Part shown: one piece after another, positions 9,009-18,400 of the stretch
How positions within the stretch are numbered: the first letter of the stretch is position 1
How the letters are laid out: every line of letters begins with the position of its first letter
Source of the DNA: Streptomyces sp. AP-93
GTDB lineage: Bacteria > Actinomycetota > Actinomycetes > Streptomycetales > Streptomycetaceae
DNA length: 64,000 nt
Assembly (NCBI RefSeq): GCF_022808175.1
Contig: NZ_JALGBX010000003.1
Coordinates: forward strand, 1-64,000
Direction of reading: 5' to 3'
The notes under the pieces: generated by a model
Databases searched by the model: none
Seen by the model: the letters and a program-made list of their open reading frames with translations, nothing else
Told to the model about the DNA's origin: nothing
Translations under genes and position numbers: made by a program

Positions 9009-10382
9009 TCACAGCCACTCCTGCGCAGCAGCCCGCTTGCCCTTGCCCGAGAACACCCCCGCGGATCGCAGGGCGCTCGCCATGAGCGGATCGGCGACCG
9101 CCACGCCGTGCACCAGCTCCGGTGTGCGACGGAACCGGGCAGGTTCGGCAGTAGGCCTCGGTGCGGTCCAGCCGCCTGCCACTGGGTCAACACCGTGCCG
9201 CTGGCAGACCATCTCGACCAGCGAACGAGGACACTCCGCCTCGCCCCGTAGCACCTCCCAGGGCAACGGAAGCTCCGCCCACACATAGGTGTCGGGATGC
9301 AGCCCGCCACCACTCATCCGGTGCCAGTAGGCCACGTCTGCCGCCATGAGCCGGGGCACCTTGCCCGGGCAGACACGGTCCAGAAGGTCCTCCTCGCCCA
9401 GCTCACCGATCAATGCGAACCAGTGCGCCCGTGCCGTGCTCCAGGCCTGGGCGGCCTGGTTCCACGTCGACGAGTCGTTGCCGGGCCGCACGATCATGGT
9501 GTCGCGCTCAAGCCGGCACCGATTCCAGGCGTCCTCCAGCATCTCGGCCACCTCCCGCAGAAAAAGGCTCCAGCGCACGAGCAACCGGGCGATGTCCTCG
9601 TCGGAAAGGTGCCCGAGCACCTCGGCGGTCGGGTGCGCGTGGGCCACCACGTACCAGTTCGTCCGGTCGGGCTCCGCGCGGAGCAGCTGGAACAGGGCAT
9701 CGGCCACCTCGTCGTACGGCCTGCGCTGCGTTCCGTTGGTGAAGACGCTGCGCATGGTGGCCCGCGCGGTGAGGTACGCGACGAACGCCGCGGTGCCCGG
9801 GTCGGCGGCGAACGCCTCGTACGGCACCGTGTGCGCGAGCGCGCCCTTGCCGGTCATGGTGATCTCGCGGCGGCGTTGCTCGTGCACGATCCGGGCCAGT
9901 TTGGCCTCCATGCGGCGGAGCAGCCGGAAGCGCTTGTTGTACTGACGTTTGGAGAGCTCGCCGATACCCGCCTCGGCACGCTCGGACCGGTTGAGTCGCT
10001 CCATGCCGAAGTCGTTCTCCCCGTACTCCCGGCAGATCTCCTCGCCGGCCCGCCGGATCACCGCCTCGATCTGGGCGGGATCGTCCCCGGCGTCCGCCCG
10101 GAACTCCGACAGGTTCGGGAACAAGGCGGCAGTGCGGGCGAGTTGGCGTTGCGCACCGACGGGCCGCACGAACTCCTCGCGCATGGAGGTGTAGCCGTGC
10201 CACATCCTGCGCAGCGAGTGCTCGACGGCCTTATCGAGAGCCGCGACGGTGGCGGGATCGAGGTCGACGCGCTAGGCGGCGAACAGGTCCTGGATCAGCT
10301 GGGCGACGTCCTCGGGACGCTTACGGAGCTTGAGAGAGGCATGCAACTCCCGCAGGAGCTGTTCGGCGTGGAGCGGGGGCAT
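9009..10382 (-). pseudogene. Conserved protein of unknown function, copy 2 (amber-interrupted)
   Basis: Paralogue of the gene at 6851. Starting at ATG 10382, it reads MPPLHAEQLLRELHASLKLR and on to DLFAA, then hits a TAG (10272-10274). The same frame resumes at once with RVDLDPATVAALDK and runs without further defects to QEWL at 9009. In copy 1 the corresponding codon is CGG (Arg), so two base changes made the stop. The downstream 420 codons show no frameshift, so inactivation is recent, or the stop is read through, or an internal start is used; an ATG lies at 10205. Copy 2 keeps what seems the native short C-terminus. Confidence 0.7.
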
Positions 10383-10476
10383 GCGCCCCACCCTGTCACC
10401 GCCCCCACAGGACCTCCACCGGATATCCGGGCCGATCGGCATAGGTGAAAGCCCTGTTGTTAGGGTGGCGGAAGCG

Positions 10477-10881
10477 ATGAAGGGCGGGGCCTTGGCAAGC
10501 GATGCCGATCTGAACGCGTCCGAGAGCGACCTGACCAGGCTCGCCGATGACATGGATTCGATGCAGCGACACCTCGACGGCCAGGTCCGGCGCATGGACG
10601 CGATCGTCGACCGGATCGAGGCCGGCTGGAAGGGCGAGACGGCCAAGGCCTACCGGGCTCTGCACCGGGACGCCGCCGAGGACGCCGTACGCATCCGGGA
10701 GATCCTCGTCGTCCTCGAGGAGGCCGTACGTATGGGCCGCGACGGGTTCACCCAGCAGGAGTTGGACGTACTCCAGGCCTTTCGCAAGGTGCGGAGTTCG
10801 GTCGACGTCGCGCGCGAAGTGGACCGGCTCTCCGAGGGCACGGAACCGGCGGCACCGCGCAGCGGCCTCATGGACATCTGA
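10477..10881 (+). CDS. WXG100-like helical protein 1
   Basis: A 134-residue protein from ATG 10477 (MKGGALASDADLNA). Two amphipathic helices flank a WKGE turn (IEAGWKGETAKAYRALH), the hallmark of WXG100/ESX secreted proteins and their kin. It is the first gene of a six-gene forward cluster leading to an RNase A-like toxin. TAGGGT at 10461-10466 is a possible -10 box. A GTG at 10465 is an alternative start. Likely role, by family: partner or targeting subunit for type VII export of the toxin two genes on. No type VII machinery genes are in this window. Confidence 0.7.
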   Translation: MKGGALASDADLNASESDLTRLADDMDSMQRHLDGQVRRMDAIVDRIEAGWKGETAKAYRALHRDAAEDAVRIREILVVLEEAVRMGRDGFTQQELDVLQAFRKVRSSVDVAREVDRLSEGTEPAAPRSGLMDI

Positions 10882-10915
10882 CGCACACGTACTCCGGATG
10901 AAAGGGGGGCTCTGC

Positions 10916-11215
10916 ATGTCCGGTGACCACATAGGAGTCAGCTTCGGCACTCTCCAGGGACTGGCCCGGGAGCTGGAGGACATCCTTCGCCAGCTCAACG
11001 AGCGGCTGGAGACGCTCTACGCGCGTACCGAGAAGGTGGTACTGAGCTGGGAGGGCGAGGCCCGTGACGCGTTCGTCGACGAACTCGACCGGTGGGACCG
11101 GCAGATGCAGGACCTGGAAGCCTCCCAGAAGTGGCTGCACGAGGTCGTGACGACGGGCCACTCGAACTACACCGCCGCCCATCGGGCCGTGCTGCGCGGA
11201 TGGGGTGCGGGCTAA
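10916..11215 (+). CDS. WXG100 family protein 2
   Basis: A 99-residue protein, the usual WXG100 length, starting at ATG 10916 behind a strong AAAGGGGGG site (10901-10909). The helix-turn-helix hairpin has its turn at LSWEGEARDAF and ends in GWGAG. Its stop overlaps the start of the toxin gene (TAATG at 11213-11217), implying translational coupling. By family it would form a hetero- or homodimeric helical hairpin that escorts the toxin to an ESX/type VII secretion system. Confidence 0.8.
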   Translation: MSGDHIGVSFGTLQGLARELEDILRQLNERLETLYARTEKVVLSWEGEARDAFVDELDRWDRQMQDLEASQKWLHEVVTTGHSNYTAAHRAVLRGWGAG

Positions 11216-12915
11216 TGGCCGGACCCACGGCACCTGCCCAGGGCAGCGGGTTCGATGTCACTCCCTCCCAGCTGAACGGTGTCGCCGGGAATGTGGTCCT
11301 GCAGCAGAACATGCTGCACACGGTGGCGAACGACTTCCTCTACGACCTCGTGGAGTACATGGACTGCGGCGGGTACGGGAGCGCCGCGCAGGGCGTGTCC
11401 GCCGCCTACGTCAAGGTAGGGAATCGTTTCCTCGACGTATGGGCCCGGAGCGTCGCCGGCGTGGGGGGCGCCGCGGTCGGATTCGTCACGACGGCGAACA
11501 ACTACTCCCGGGCGGAGGCCGCCAGCCATCCGTCCGGCACGGTTCCCCCCGTCCAGTTCCCCGTCCCCAAGGTCATCGACACACCCCCGAAGTACCAGCA
11601 GATCACCGACCTGCGCTGGGGTGACATGGACGACTACAGCAGCGGCCTCATCTCCTGGCTGATGGAGGGGATTCCCGACTGGGCGGCGGACCTCCTGCGC
11701 GGGCTGTTGCACCACGTCGGCCGGTGGGGAAAGGCCGCCGACATCCTGCCCCTTCCGGACTACCTGGAGATCGACAAGATCGCCCTGGCCTGGCTGAGGC
11801 CCGGCTTCGCCGTCACGCAGGTGGACGGCGCCCTGACCGGACTGGTCGGCTCCATCTCCGACCCCAACAACGGCGAGTGGCAGTCGGCGATGCGCCAGTT
11901 CGTCAGCTCCCTCTGGGGCACCACGGCGTGGGGCACCTCGACGGCGGGCTACCAGTGGAAGCACGACGCCGCCGGCGGGCAGGGCAGCGGCAGCCATCCC
12001 GTGATGAGCGTGCTCTTCGACACCACCCAGGAAGTCAGCAAGGCGATGCGCACCTTCGCCGAGTCGGCCGAGAAGATGCGCCACGAGGTGTGGCGCATCT
12101 ACAAGAAGGCCATCCGGGACGCGCTGGCCGAGCTGACGGATCTGCCCGACTTCGACGACGTCAAGAAGATCGGCAAGAAGCTGCTGGGGATGGGCAAGGA
12201 GGTGGCCATCGGCATCACGCTCAAGGTGGACACCGCCGCGATCAACCGGGCGGTTTCGACGTACGAAATCGAACTACGCGGGGTGGAGAGCCGCCTCAAC
12301 GCGTTGATGCCGGCCCTCGACGAGGCGTACCGGAGCGCTCCGACCTTTCAGTCGGAGGAGGGCCGCTCCCAGGCCTTCGGCGCCCGCTCCCTGAACGACT
12401 TCAAACCCGAGCACCGCTTCACCGTCCCGGGGCAGGACCCGGACAACATGTTCTATCCGATGGACCTGGCGAACCAGGAGGGCCTCTACGACAGCCACCC
12501 CATCGACAAGCACGTCGGCATGACCGACGACCAGCTCAGGCAACGCCTCCGCGATCAGGCGGGCGCCCCCGCCGCTTCGTCCTTCAAGGATCTCGCCGCG
12601 GCACAGAGATACACCCAGTCGACCATCGAGAACATCGACAATGCCGATCGCATCTCGAAGTGGATCGAAAGCGTCGAAAAGAAGAAACAGAACAATCCGA
12701 ACTACGACCCGAACAAATCCGAGATTCAGCCGCCACTCTATCTGGAGTTCCCGAACGAGTCCACGGGGCGCAGCGTCTCGCGCGGCGACTATGATACGGA
12801 CGGGATGAACGCACAGGCCACGGACAAGAACTGGGTGCAGGTGCGGCTCATCTACAAGGACGGCCTGGTTCCCCCCTTCATCGTGCTCACCGCCATGCCG
12901 CACAACGGACCCTAG
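11215..12915 (+). CDS. Polymorphic toxin with C-terminal RNase A-like domain
   Basis: A 566-residue protein. Residues about 1-100 resemble a WXG-type helical targeting region. The middle is helical (repeated Lys/Glu helices about 255-350). The last about 140 residues match the bacterial CdiA-type RNase A fold. HPIDKHVGMTDDQLRQRLRD (from His428) carries the conserved histidine and following arginines. SSFKDLAAAQRYTQ follows, and the closing strand is FIVLTAMP (Thr559). In characterised relatives a His, Arg, Thr and Tyr act in RNA cleavage; here the Tyr position near the end is Met561. Activity is inferred, not shown. It is coupled to the WXG100 gene by a TAATG overlap and followed by candidate immunity genes. 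Confidence 0.75.
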   Translation: MAGPTAPAQGSGFDVTPSQLNGVAGNVVLQQNMLHTVANDFLYDLVEYMDCGGYGSAAQGVSAAYVKVGNRFLDVWARSVAGVGGAAVGFVTTANNYSRAEAASHPSGTVPPVQFPVPKVIDTPPKYQQITDLRWGDMDDYSSGLISWLMEGIPDWAADLLRGLLHHVGRWGKAADILPLPDYLEIDKIALAWLRPGFAVTQVDGALTGLVGSISDPNNGEWQSAMRQFVSSLWGTTAWGTSTAGYQWKHDAAGGQGSGSHPVMSVLFDTTQEVSKAMRTFAESAEKMRHEVWRIYKKAIRDALAELTDLPDFDDVKKIGKKLLGMGKEVAIGITLKVDTAAINRAVSTYEIELRGVESRLNALMPALDEAYRSAPTFQSEEGRSQAFGARSLNDFKPEHRFTVPGQDPDNMFYPMDLANQEGLYDSHPIDKHVGMTDDQLRQRLRDQAGAPAASSFKDLAAAQRYTQSTIENIDNADRISKWIESVEKKKQNNPNYDPNKSEIQPPLYLEFPNESTGRSVSRGDYDTDGMNAQATDKNWVQVRLIYKDGLVPPFIVLTAMPHNGP

Positions 12916-12928
12916 AAAGGTGGATTAC

Positions 12929-13585
12929 GTGCAGCCATCCCCTACGGCGCTGTTCACCGGCGGCCCGGCGCTTCGGCTCATCGATATCGCCCTCTCGGTC
13001 CAGGACTCGGGCGGGAAGCTCTCCCTGGACGACGAGATCCGGCGCTACATCCGGGTGGTCGGCAAGGACTGGGCCGCCCATTGGAACTGCTCGGTCTACG
13101 TCGCGGCCGGTGTGCTGGAGTTCACCGGGGATTGCGTCGCACGGTCCGGCACGCTTGAGTCGTATCCGTCGGAATTCATGGAGAAAGTGACGCGGGCCGC
13201 CGCTGGAATGGATCCAGCCGAATACCTGCGTACCCTTGCCGAAATGGTTCGGATTCTCGACCGTGAACCGGCGCCCGAGTACGGTGAGCTGCCGATGGCA
13301 GGGTGGGAATTCCTCCAGATGTTCCCCCACCTCTTCGGATTCGATGCCGTCCTCATGGACGAGGGTGGGGCCCCCAGCTTCTCGGCGATTGTCCACGCCT
13401 CAGTGACCAGTGAGCATCCCTACTGCCACGACCGGGCTGTCGCTTACACCACCGAGGCCCAGCGCGCCCTCGTTCTCTTCCCCGGCGAGCAATGCCTCAA
13501 GGGGCATCTCTACTGGGCCACCCGCGATGGCCTGCGTGAGCTCATCGACACCATCAACGACCACATGCAGCGAGAGCACTCATGA
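12929..13585 (+). CDS. Unknown protein, candidate immunity factor
   Basis: A 218-residue protein from GTG 12929; AGAAAGG at 12914-12920 is spaced correctly for this start, whereas the earlier GTG at 12920 overlaps it. No family is recognised. It is soluble, acidic, with many aromatic residues (HWNCSVYVAAGVLEF, GWEFLQMFPHLFGFD) and no signal peptide. It sits 13 bp after the toxin gene and overlaps the next gene by ATGA (13582-13585). Position directly behind a toxin gene is typical of immunity proteins. It could also be an unrelated cargo protein. Confidence 0.6.
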   Translation: MQPSPTALFTGGPALRLIDIALSVQDSGGKLSLDDEIRRYIRVVGKDWAAHWNCSVYVAAGVLEFTGDCVARSGTLESYPSEFMEKVTRAAAGMDPAEYLRTLAEMVRILDREPAPEYGELPMAGWEFLQMFPHLFGFDAVLMDEGGAPSFSAIVHASVTSEHPYCHDRAVAYTTEAQRALVLFPGEQCLKGHLYWATRDGLRELIDTINDHMQREHS

Positions 13586-13908
13586 CCCCTGCCGAGAGCG
13601 CGGCGCCCGTCGCGAACCGCGCCGCCACGTATCCCGACCGCGAGACGGCCCAGTGGGCCACTCAGCACGTCGTCACCCGCAACGAGCAGGTGATCCACCG
13701 CTGGCTGGCCCAGTCCACTCGACAGCGGCTCACCATCGAGGCCGCGTGGCCCTCCCGCCCCGAGCCCGTCGGTCGGGTCCTACTCCAGGCGATGATGCTG
13801 GCCGGCCGGGACGCCGTAGACGTACGGGCCGCCCGCGTCGTGCTCAAGCGAAATGCCGCCAGCGCGCACGGCTTCAGCGTCCACCGCACCTTCCCGATCT
13901 ACCTCTAG
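13582..13908 (+). CDS. Free-standing RNase A-like domain lacking the His motif
   Basis: A 108-residue protein whose body follows the CdiA-type RNase A pattern. It has the AATYPDRETAQWATQHVV helix, a VIHRWLAQ helix, GRVLLQAMMLAGRDAVDVR, the AARVVLKR strand and a terminal FSVHRTFPIYL strand, where the Thr of the active site is kept. The usual N-terminal H-X4-HVG segment is missing; the protein begins only about 15 residues before the alignable part. It is translated by ATGA overlap with the gene before it and followed 10 bp later by a CdiI-type immunity gene. It is either a toxin-tip remnant kept for module exchange, or an inactive mimic that binds the immunity protein. Confidence 0.65.
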   Translation: MTPAESAAPVANRAATYPDRETAQWATQHVVTRNEQVIHRWLAQSTRQRLTIEAAWPSRPEPVGRVLLQAMMLAGRDAVDVRAARVVLKRNAASAHGFSVHRTFPIYL

Positions 13909-13918
13909 AGGCTGCCCC

Positions 13919-14554
13919 GTGTCCCTCAAGCCCCTCGAACACGACCGGAAGTACGGCGAACTCGACCAGGTGATCCACGCACACCTGGGCCGAACCGCCG
14001 ACGACGAAGAGGCCCTCACCGCCTACCTCCGGCACTGCTGGCGCACCCGCCCCTGGGCCATCGCCGTCGCCGAACACCAGCTCCGCGAGTACGCGCAGAA
14101 TCCGCCGGGGCGGCTCCGGCTGCGCCTCGGCGAGTTCTACCCCGTGCCCGACGTCGGGCTGCCCGACACGGAGATCCAGGACTGGCTGCTGCGACTGGCG
14201 GACCGGCTCAAGGAGAGCGTGGAGACGGGCACGGCTCCGGCGCCCGCAACCCCACGGACCCACTGGGAGTGGCACGCCCGGTTCCCCGAACTCGGGCAGC
14301 TGCTCGGAGGCTGGTTCTCCCAGGACATGCCGGACGAGTTCGAGGACCACGACTCGGCGCTGCAGGACTACCTCGACAGCACCGATCCGGGCCTGACCGC
14401 CCAGCTCGACGGCGAACTGCACGACCTGCTGTCGCTGCCGCTGGACGAGTCGGACTACGCCATCGCCCTGGCGGAACTCGGCATGGAGGTGGATCCTCCC
14501 GCGCCCCAGGGTCCCGGCGCCTGGCTCGCCGAACTGGCCGCCCGACTTCACTGA
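13919..14554 (+). CDS. CdiI-type immunity protein
   Basis: A 211-residue protein from GTG 13919 with AGAGG upstream. The C-terminal about 90 residues (FPELGQLLGGWFSQDMPDEF, then ALQDYLDSTDPG, a run ending LSLPLDESD, and the final PGAWLAELAARL) match the small helical immunity family that neutralises RNase A-like CdiA toxins. The N-terminal about 100 residues (YGELDQVIHAHLGRTADDEE onward) are a separate helical domain with an EHQLREYAQNPPGRL segment. The fusion suggests two binding surfaces. It presumably protects the cell from the RNase A-like proteins encoded just upstream, by binding them in the cytosol. Confidence 0.75.
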   Translation: MSLKPLEHDRKYGELDQVIHAHLGRTADDEEALTAYLRHCWRTRPWAIAVAEHQLREYAQNPPGRLRLRLGEFYPVPDVGLPDTEIQDWLLRLADRLKESVETGTAPAPATPRTHWEWHARFPELGQLLGGWFSQDMPDEFEDHDSALQDYLDSTDPGLTAQLDGELHDLLSLPLDESDYAIALAELGMEVDPPAPQGPGAWLAELAARLH

Positions 14555-14684
14555 ACTGGACGAACTGACTTTCCAGCACGATGCAGGTCAAACGCGGACC
14601 CGCTATGCGACAGACCCAAAAAGCACACGGCGACGGACCCGGAAGAGGCCGACACCCCGCATCTGGTGCAGTCCGCTGGCCCGG

Positions 14685-14930
14685 TCAGCCCTCGGCGACG
14701 TCTTCTCCGGGGGCCAGCCGCAGGGAGATGGAGTTGATGCAGTACCGCTGGTCGGTCGGGGTGTCGTAGCCCTCGCCCTCGAAGACGTGCCCCAGGTGGG
14801 ACCCGCATTTCGCGCAGCGGACCTCGGTGCGCACCATTCCGTGTGCCGTGTCGGCCACAAGTTCTACGGCGTCTGAGTTGCGTGCATCCCAGAAGCTCGG
14901 CCAGCCCTCGCGCTTCGCGGATTCACACTG
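14685..14930 (-). pseudogene. msrB 3' fragment B (element junction)
   Basis: The second C-terminal msrB piece reads [20 protein letters not shown], then [16 protein letters not shown] and [17 protein letters not shown], stopping at 14685-14687. Upstream of GWPSF the sequence switches to QCESAKRE, preceded at once by an in-frame TGA, so no full enzyme can be made. It has the same orientation as fragment A and the intact gene. It separates the toxin element on its left from the helicase element on its right, as expected for an attachment site shared by two elements in tandem. Confidence 0.8.
14815..14906. repeat. 92-bp direct repeat, copy B (putative att core)
   Basis: Same core as at 8650 and 19387. 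By eye it differs from the msrB copy at one position (GTGTGCCGTG against GTGTGACGTG). The flank toward the msrB 5' side is unrelated to both other copies. Confidence 0.75.
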
Positions 14931-14945
14931 CTCCGCTCAGCGCGC

Positions 14946-15281
14946 TCACACCTGCTGCACATGCACGTCCGGCGGATTGAGCACAGCCAGGCACGCCTGG
15001 ATGTCTTCCGGATCGCTAGTGAAGATCACTGCGCTGCCATGCTTCGCGGCGGCCAGCGCCACCCAGGCGTCCACCGCGTCCGGCTTCTTCTTCGTCGGCA
15101 CCGCAGCCTCCCCCAGGGCGGTCCCCAGGCGGCGCCAGTCAGTCAGGTCAGGACCCGCGAGGCAAGCGATGCACTCCGGTCGCCCCGCTCCGGCCTGCCG
15201 CATAATACGGATATTTCGCACCCGCAACTGGGGGACGCCTGCCGGGCGGGGCGACCTCGCTCCCGTCTGGCATCCGGACAA
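14946..15281 (-). pseudogene. PIN-domain (VapC-like) toxin remnant
   Basis: The last about 70 residues on the minus strand look like the end of a PIN ribonuclease. KKPDAVDAWVALAAAKHG carries the third acidic site, and VIFTSDPEDIQACLAVLN carries the T-S-D-P-E-D motif of the fourth. The first half, with the N-terminal aspartate, is missing, and the upstream open frame is not PIN-like. No antitoxin gene accompanies it. It is a truncated toxin gene lying against msrB fragment B, probably cut by the recombination that built the array. Confidence 0.55.
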
Positions 15282-15423
15282 CCTGATCAGATGTCAGCAC
15301 AGGCGACTAGCCTGACCCAGCACGGCATCCGGGGTGCTCGACCCCCAGACCCCACCCCCCAGACAGTCGGCATGCGGTACCCGCCGCAGCCCCTCCTTCA
15401 CACACTCGATCGCATGGAGCGCC

Positions 15424-18400
15424 ATGGCCTTCGTCCAGCATCTTTCAGTTCGGGTCCCGTGGCACGACTCGGGCTGGGACGGCAGCATCTGCAGGGACCC
15501 ACTGGGCAACAGCTCATGTGTCCTGCTCGACAAGGTAGGCAAGGAACGCGACGACGCGGTCGAGGTCCGCTTCGCGGGACGGCCCTTCGCCGACCTTCCC
15601 CTCGCCCTGCCCGCGTGCGCGGCGGAACGCGGAAGCTTCCTCAGCGGCACGGACCACGAGCTGGTGACGAAGCACCCCTACCGGTCCTCCCAGGCTCTGA
15701 GAGCGGTCGAGGACACCGTCGTGGACCTGCCGGCCTGGTCAGTGCACGGCATACCCTTCTTCTGGCTCAACCGCGACAACCTCGACCAGGTGCGCGCAGA
15801 GCGCCCCGTACCGGGATACGACCCCAATGCCGAGGAGACCGCGCTCAAGGCGCTCGGCTGGGCGTCACCTTGGGTGCTTCACGGCGACAACCAGCAGGCC
15901 GTCATCGAGACCTTCTTCCAGGACGTCACGGACGGCCAGTCCCTGATCTTCTTCTACCTGAAGCACGCCCCCTTCGAAGGCCACCCGAGGCGCATGCTCG
16001 CCGGCGCGGCCCTGGTCGACTCGGTGACCCTGCCCGCCAGGTGGCGCACCTCCGGGCCCACCCCGTTCCCCAACCACATGTGGGAGACCGTGGTCCGCCA
16101 CACCCTGCGCAGTGACGGAACCGGAGGGATCCTCCTCCCCCTGCAGGCCCTGGCTCGACTCGCTGACACCGGTGTCGACGTGACCCGCGCCCTGGCCGCG
16201 GCACCGGAGACCGACCGTGAATTCTCGTACGCGACCGAGCACGTGCCGGCGGACATGGCGGTGGCAGCCCTGCTGGAGATCAAGCGGGCCGCCGACGCCG
16301 CCGTAGCGCTCGGCTGTTCCATGCCGCAGGAGTCCCTGAACTGGCTCGACGAACAGCTCCGGATCGCATGGGTGCGCCGCGGCCCGGCTCCCGGACTGCC
16401 CGGGGTGCTCTCCTGGTTGGGATTCGCCCATCCCACATCCGCCGCCCGGATCCTCATGGGCTCCGTCCCGGTGGGCGAAGACCCGTGGCCCGCCCTTACC
16501 CGGACTCTGGACGGCCACGCCAGCCCACCGGAGATCGCCAAGCTCGTGACAGGGACCCGCCGGGCCCTGTGGGCGAGCCTCGACCCGGACCAGCGGCAGG
16601 CCCTGCGGCTGCTCGCGCGTTTCGATCTCTCCCCGGACCAGGTGCGGCGGGTCATCAATCGCAAGACCTCGATACCGATCGAGATCGGCGAGCTGCTGGC
16701 GGACCCCTACACCCTGGTCACGTGCACCGTCGACGACGGCGATCCCATCGCCTTCGAAACCGTCGACCGTGGCTGCTTCCCCGACCACCAGCTGGCAGAG
16801 CGCCATCCGCTACCGGTCTCCGAGCTGCTCGACGACCCCGAGGACAGGCGGCGGCTCGAAGCGGCCATGGCCGCGGTGCTGCTCCGGGCCCAGGACGACG
16901 GCCATACCCTGCTGCCCCCCGAGGAGATGAACGAACGCCTCGGTGAAATCAACGCTGTCCACCCGTTGTGCCCCTCCCCGGCACTCCTCAAAGCGCTGGC
17001 ACTGCGGCCCGAGGATCTCGACGACTACGACAAGGACTTCAACTGGCCGCAGCTATGCCGAACGGAGCTGCATGACGGCGGAGCCGCCTACAAGCTCCGG
17101 TCCGCCGCCAAGCGGGTCCAGTGGATACGTGACGTCGTCGACGCTCTACTCAAAGCGCCGCGGCACGCCGTGCCCAGCGACCTTTCCGGCACGCTGGACG
17201 CCGTACTCGACGCGCAGGAGCAGGCTGAGGAATCCGACCAGGCGGAGGAGCGGCGGGCGCGGAAAGAGAAGGCGGCCGCCCTTCAGGAGATCTACAGCAG
17301 TCCGCTCACAGTGCTCAACGGCCCTGCCGGCACCGGCAAGACCACCCTGATCAAAGCATTGGTCCAGCGACCGGAAATCGCCGCGAAAGGGATCCTGCTC
17401 CTGGCGCCCACGGGCAAGGCCCGCGTACAGCTGGAGCACAAAGTGGGACACAAGGCCCAGACCCTGGCCCAGTTCCTCAGCAAGTCGGACCACTACGACG
17501 GCGACGGCCGCTATGTGATCACCCACAAGGCGGCTCCATCGGCTCAGTACGGAACGGTCGTCGTCGACGAGGCCTCGATGCTCACGGAGGACATGCTCGC
17601 CGCACTGCTGGATGCCGTCATCCCCGCACAGCGCCTCGTGCTGGTGGGCGACCCGCGCCAGCTGCCCCCCATCGGGGCGGGCCGCCCCTTCGTGGACCTC
17701 GAGCTGGCCTTGCGCGAGTCCCGCACGGGCACGGAGTCGCGCGTCGCGCGGGGCTGGGCGGAGCTGACCGTACTGAGGCGGCAGCGGAGCCGTGACGGGG
17801 ACCCGGAACGGGACGACCTGGCGCTCGCCCACTGGTTCAGCGGCGACCCACAGTCGGAGAACGCGGACGCGGTATGGCAGCGCCTGCGGCTGGGACAGAA
17901 GATGCCCACGCTGCGCGCCGTCGGATGGAACGGCCGTCCGGTGGCCCAGGTCCTCGACGACGTGCTGCGCGAGGAATTCGACGTGAAGCAAGACGATTCA
18001 GGACTGAGCTTCGGGATCTCCTACGGCGCCACCCCGAGGCCGTGGAAGAACATGGTCTTCCCCGACTTCTCCAACGCTGCCGAGAACTGCGGGACATGGC
18101 AGGTCCTGTCCCCCGTGCGGGGGCGGGCGCACGGCACGGTCGAGCTGAACCGTCACATGAAGCGCCGCTACCGCCAGGTGGCGCTCGACTCCGCGCGCAA
18201 GCCCGGCCCGCAGCGCCGTGTGCCCAAGCCTCTCGGTCCCGAGAGGATCGTGGCAGGCGACAAGGTGGTCCACACCGTCAACAAAAGGCAGTGGTCCCCG
18301 ACGGCCAAGCGGCAGGGCTACGTGGCCAACGGTGAACTGGGGGTCGTCACGGGACCGGTCAGCAGCACGCGCCCTCCCACGTGGACCGAGGTGGAGTTCT

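Noticed and set aside
10272..10274. The tRNA-like gene as suppressor of the amber codon in copy 2
   Set aside because: The loop offers CGA (or TCGA), which cannot pair with UAG. A direct suppression link is not supported.
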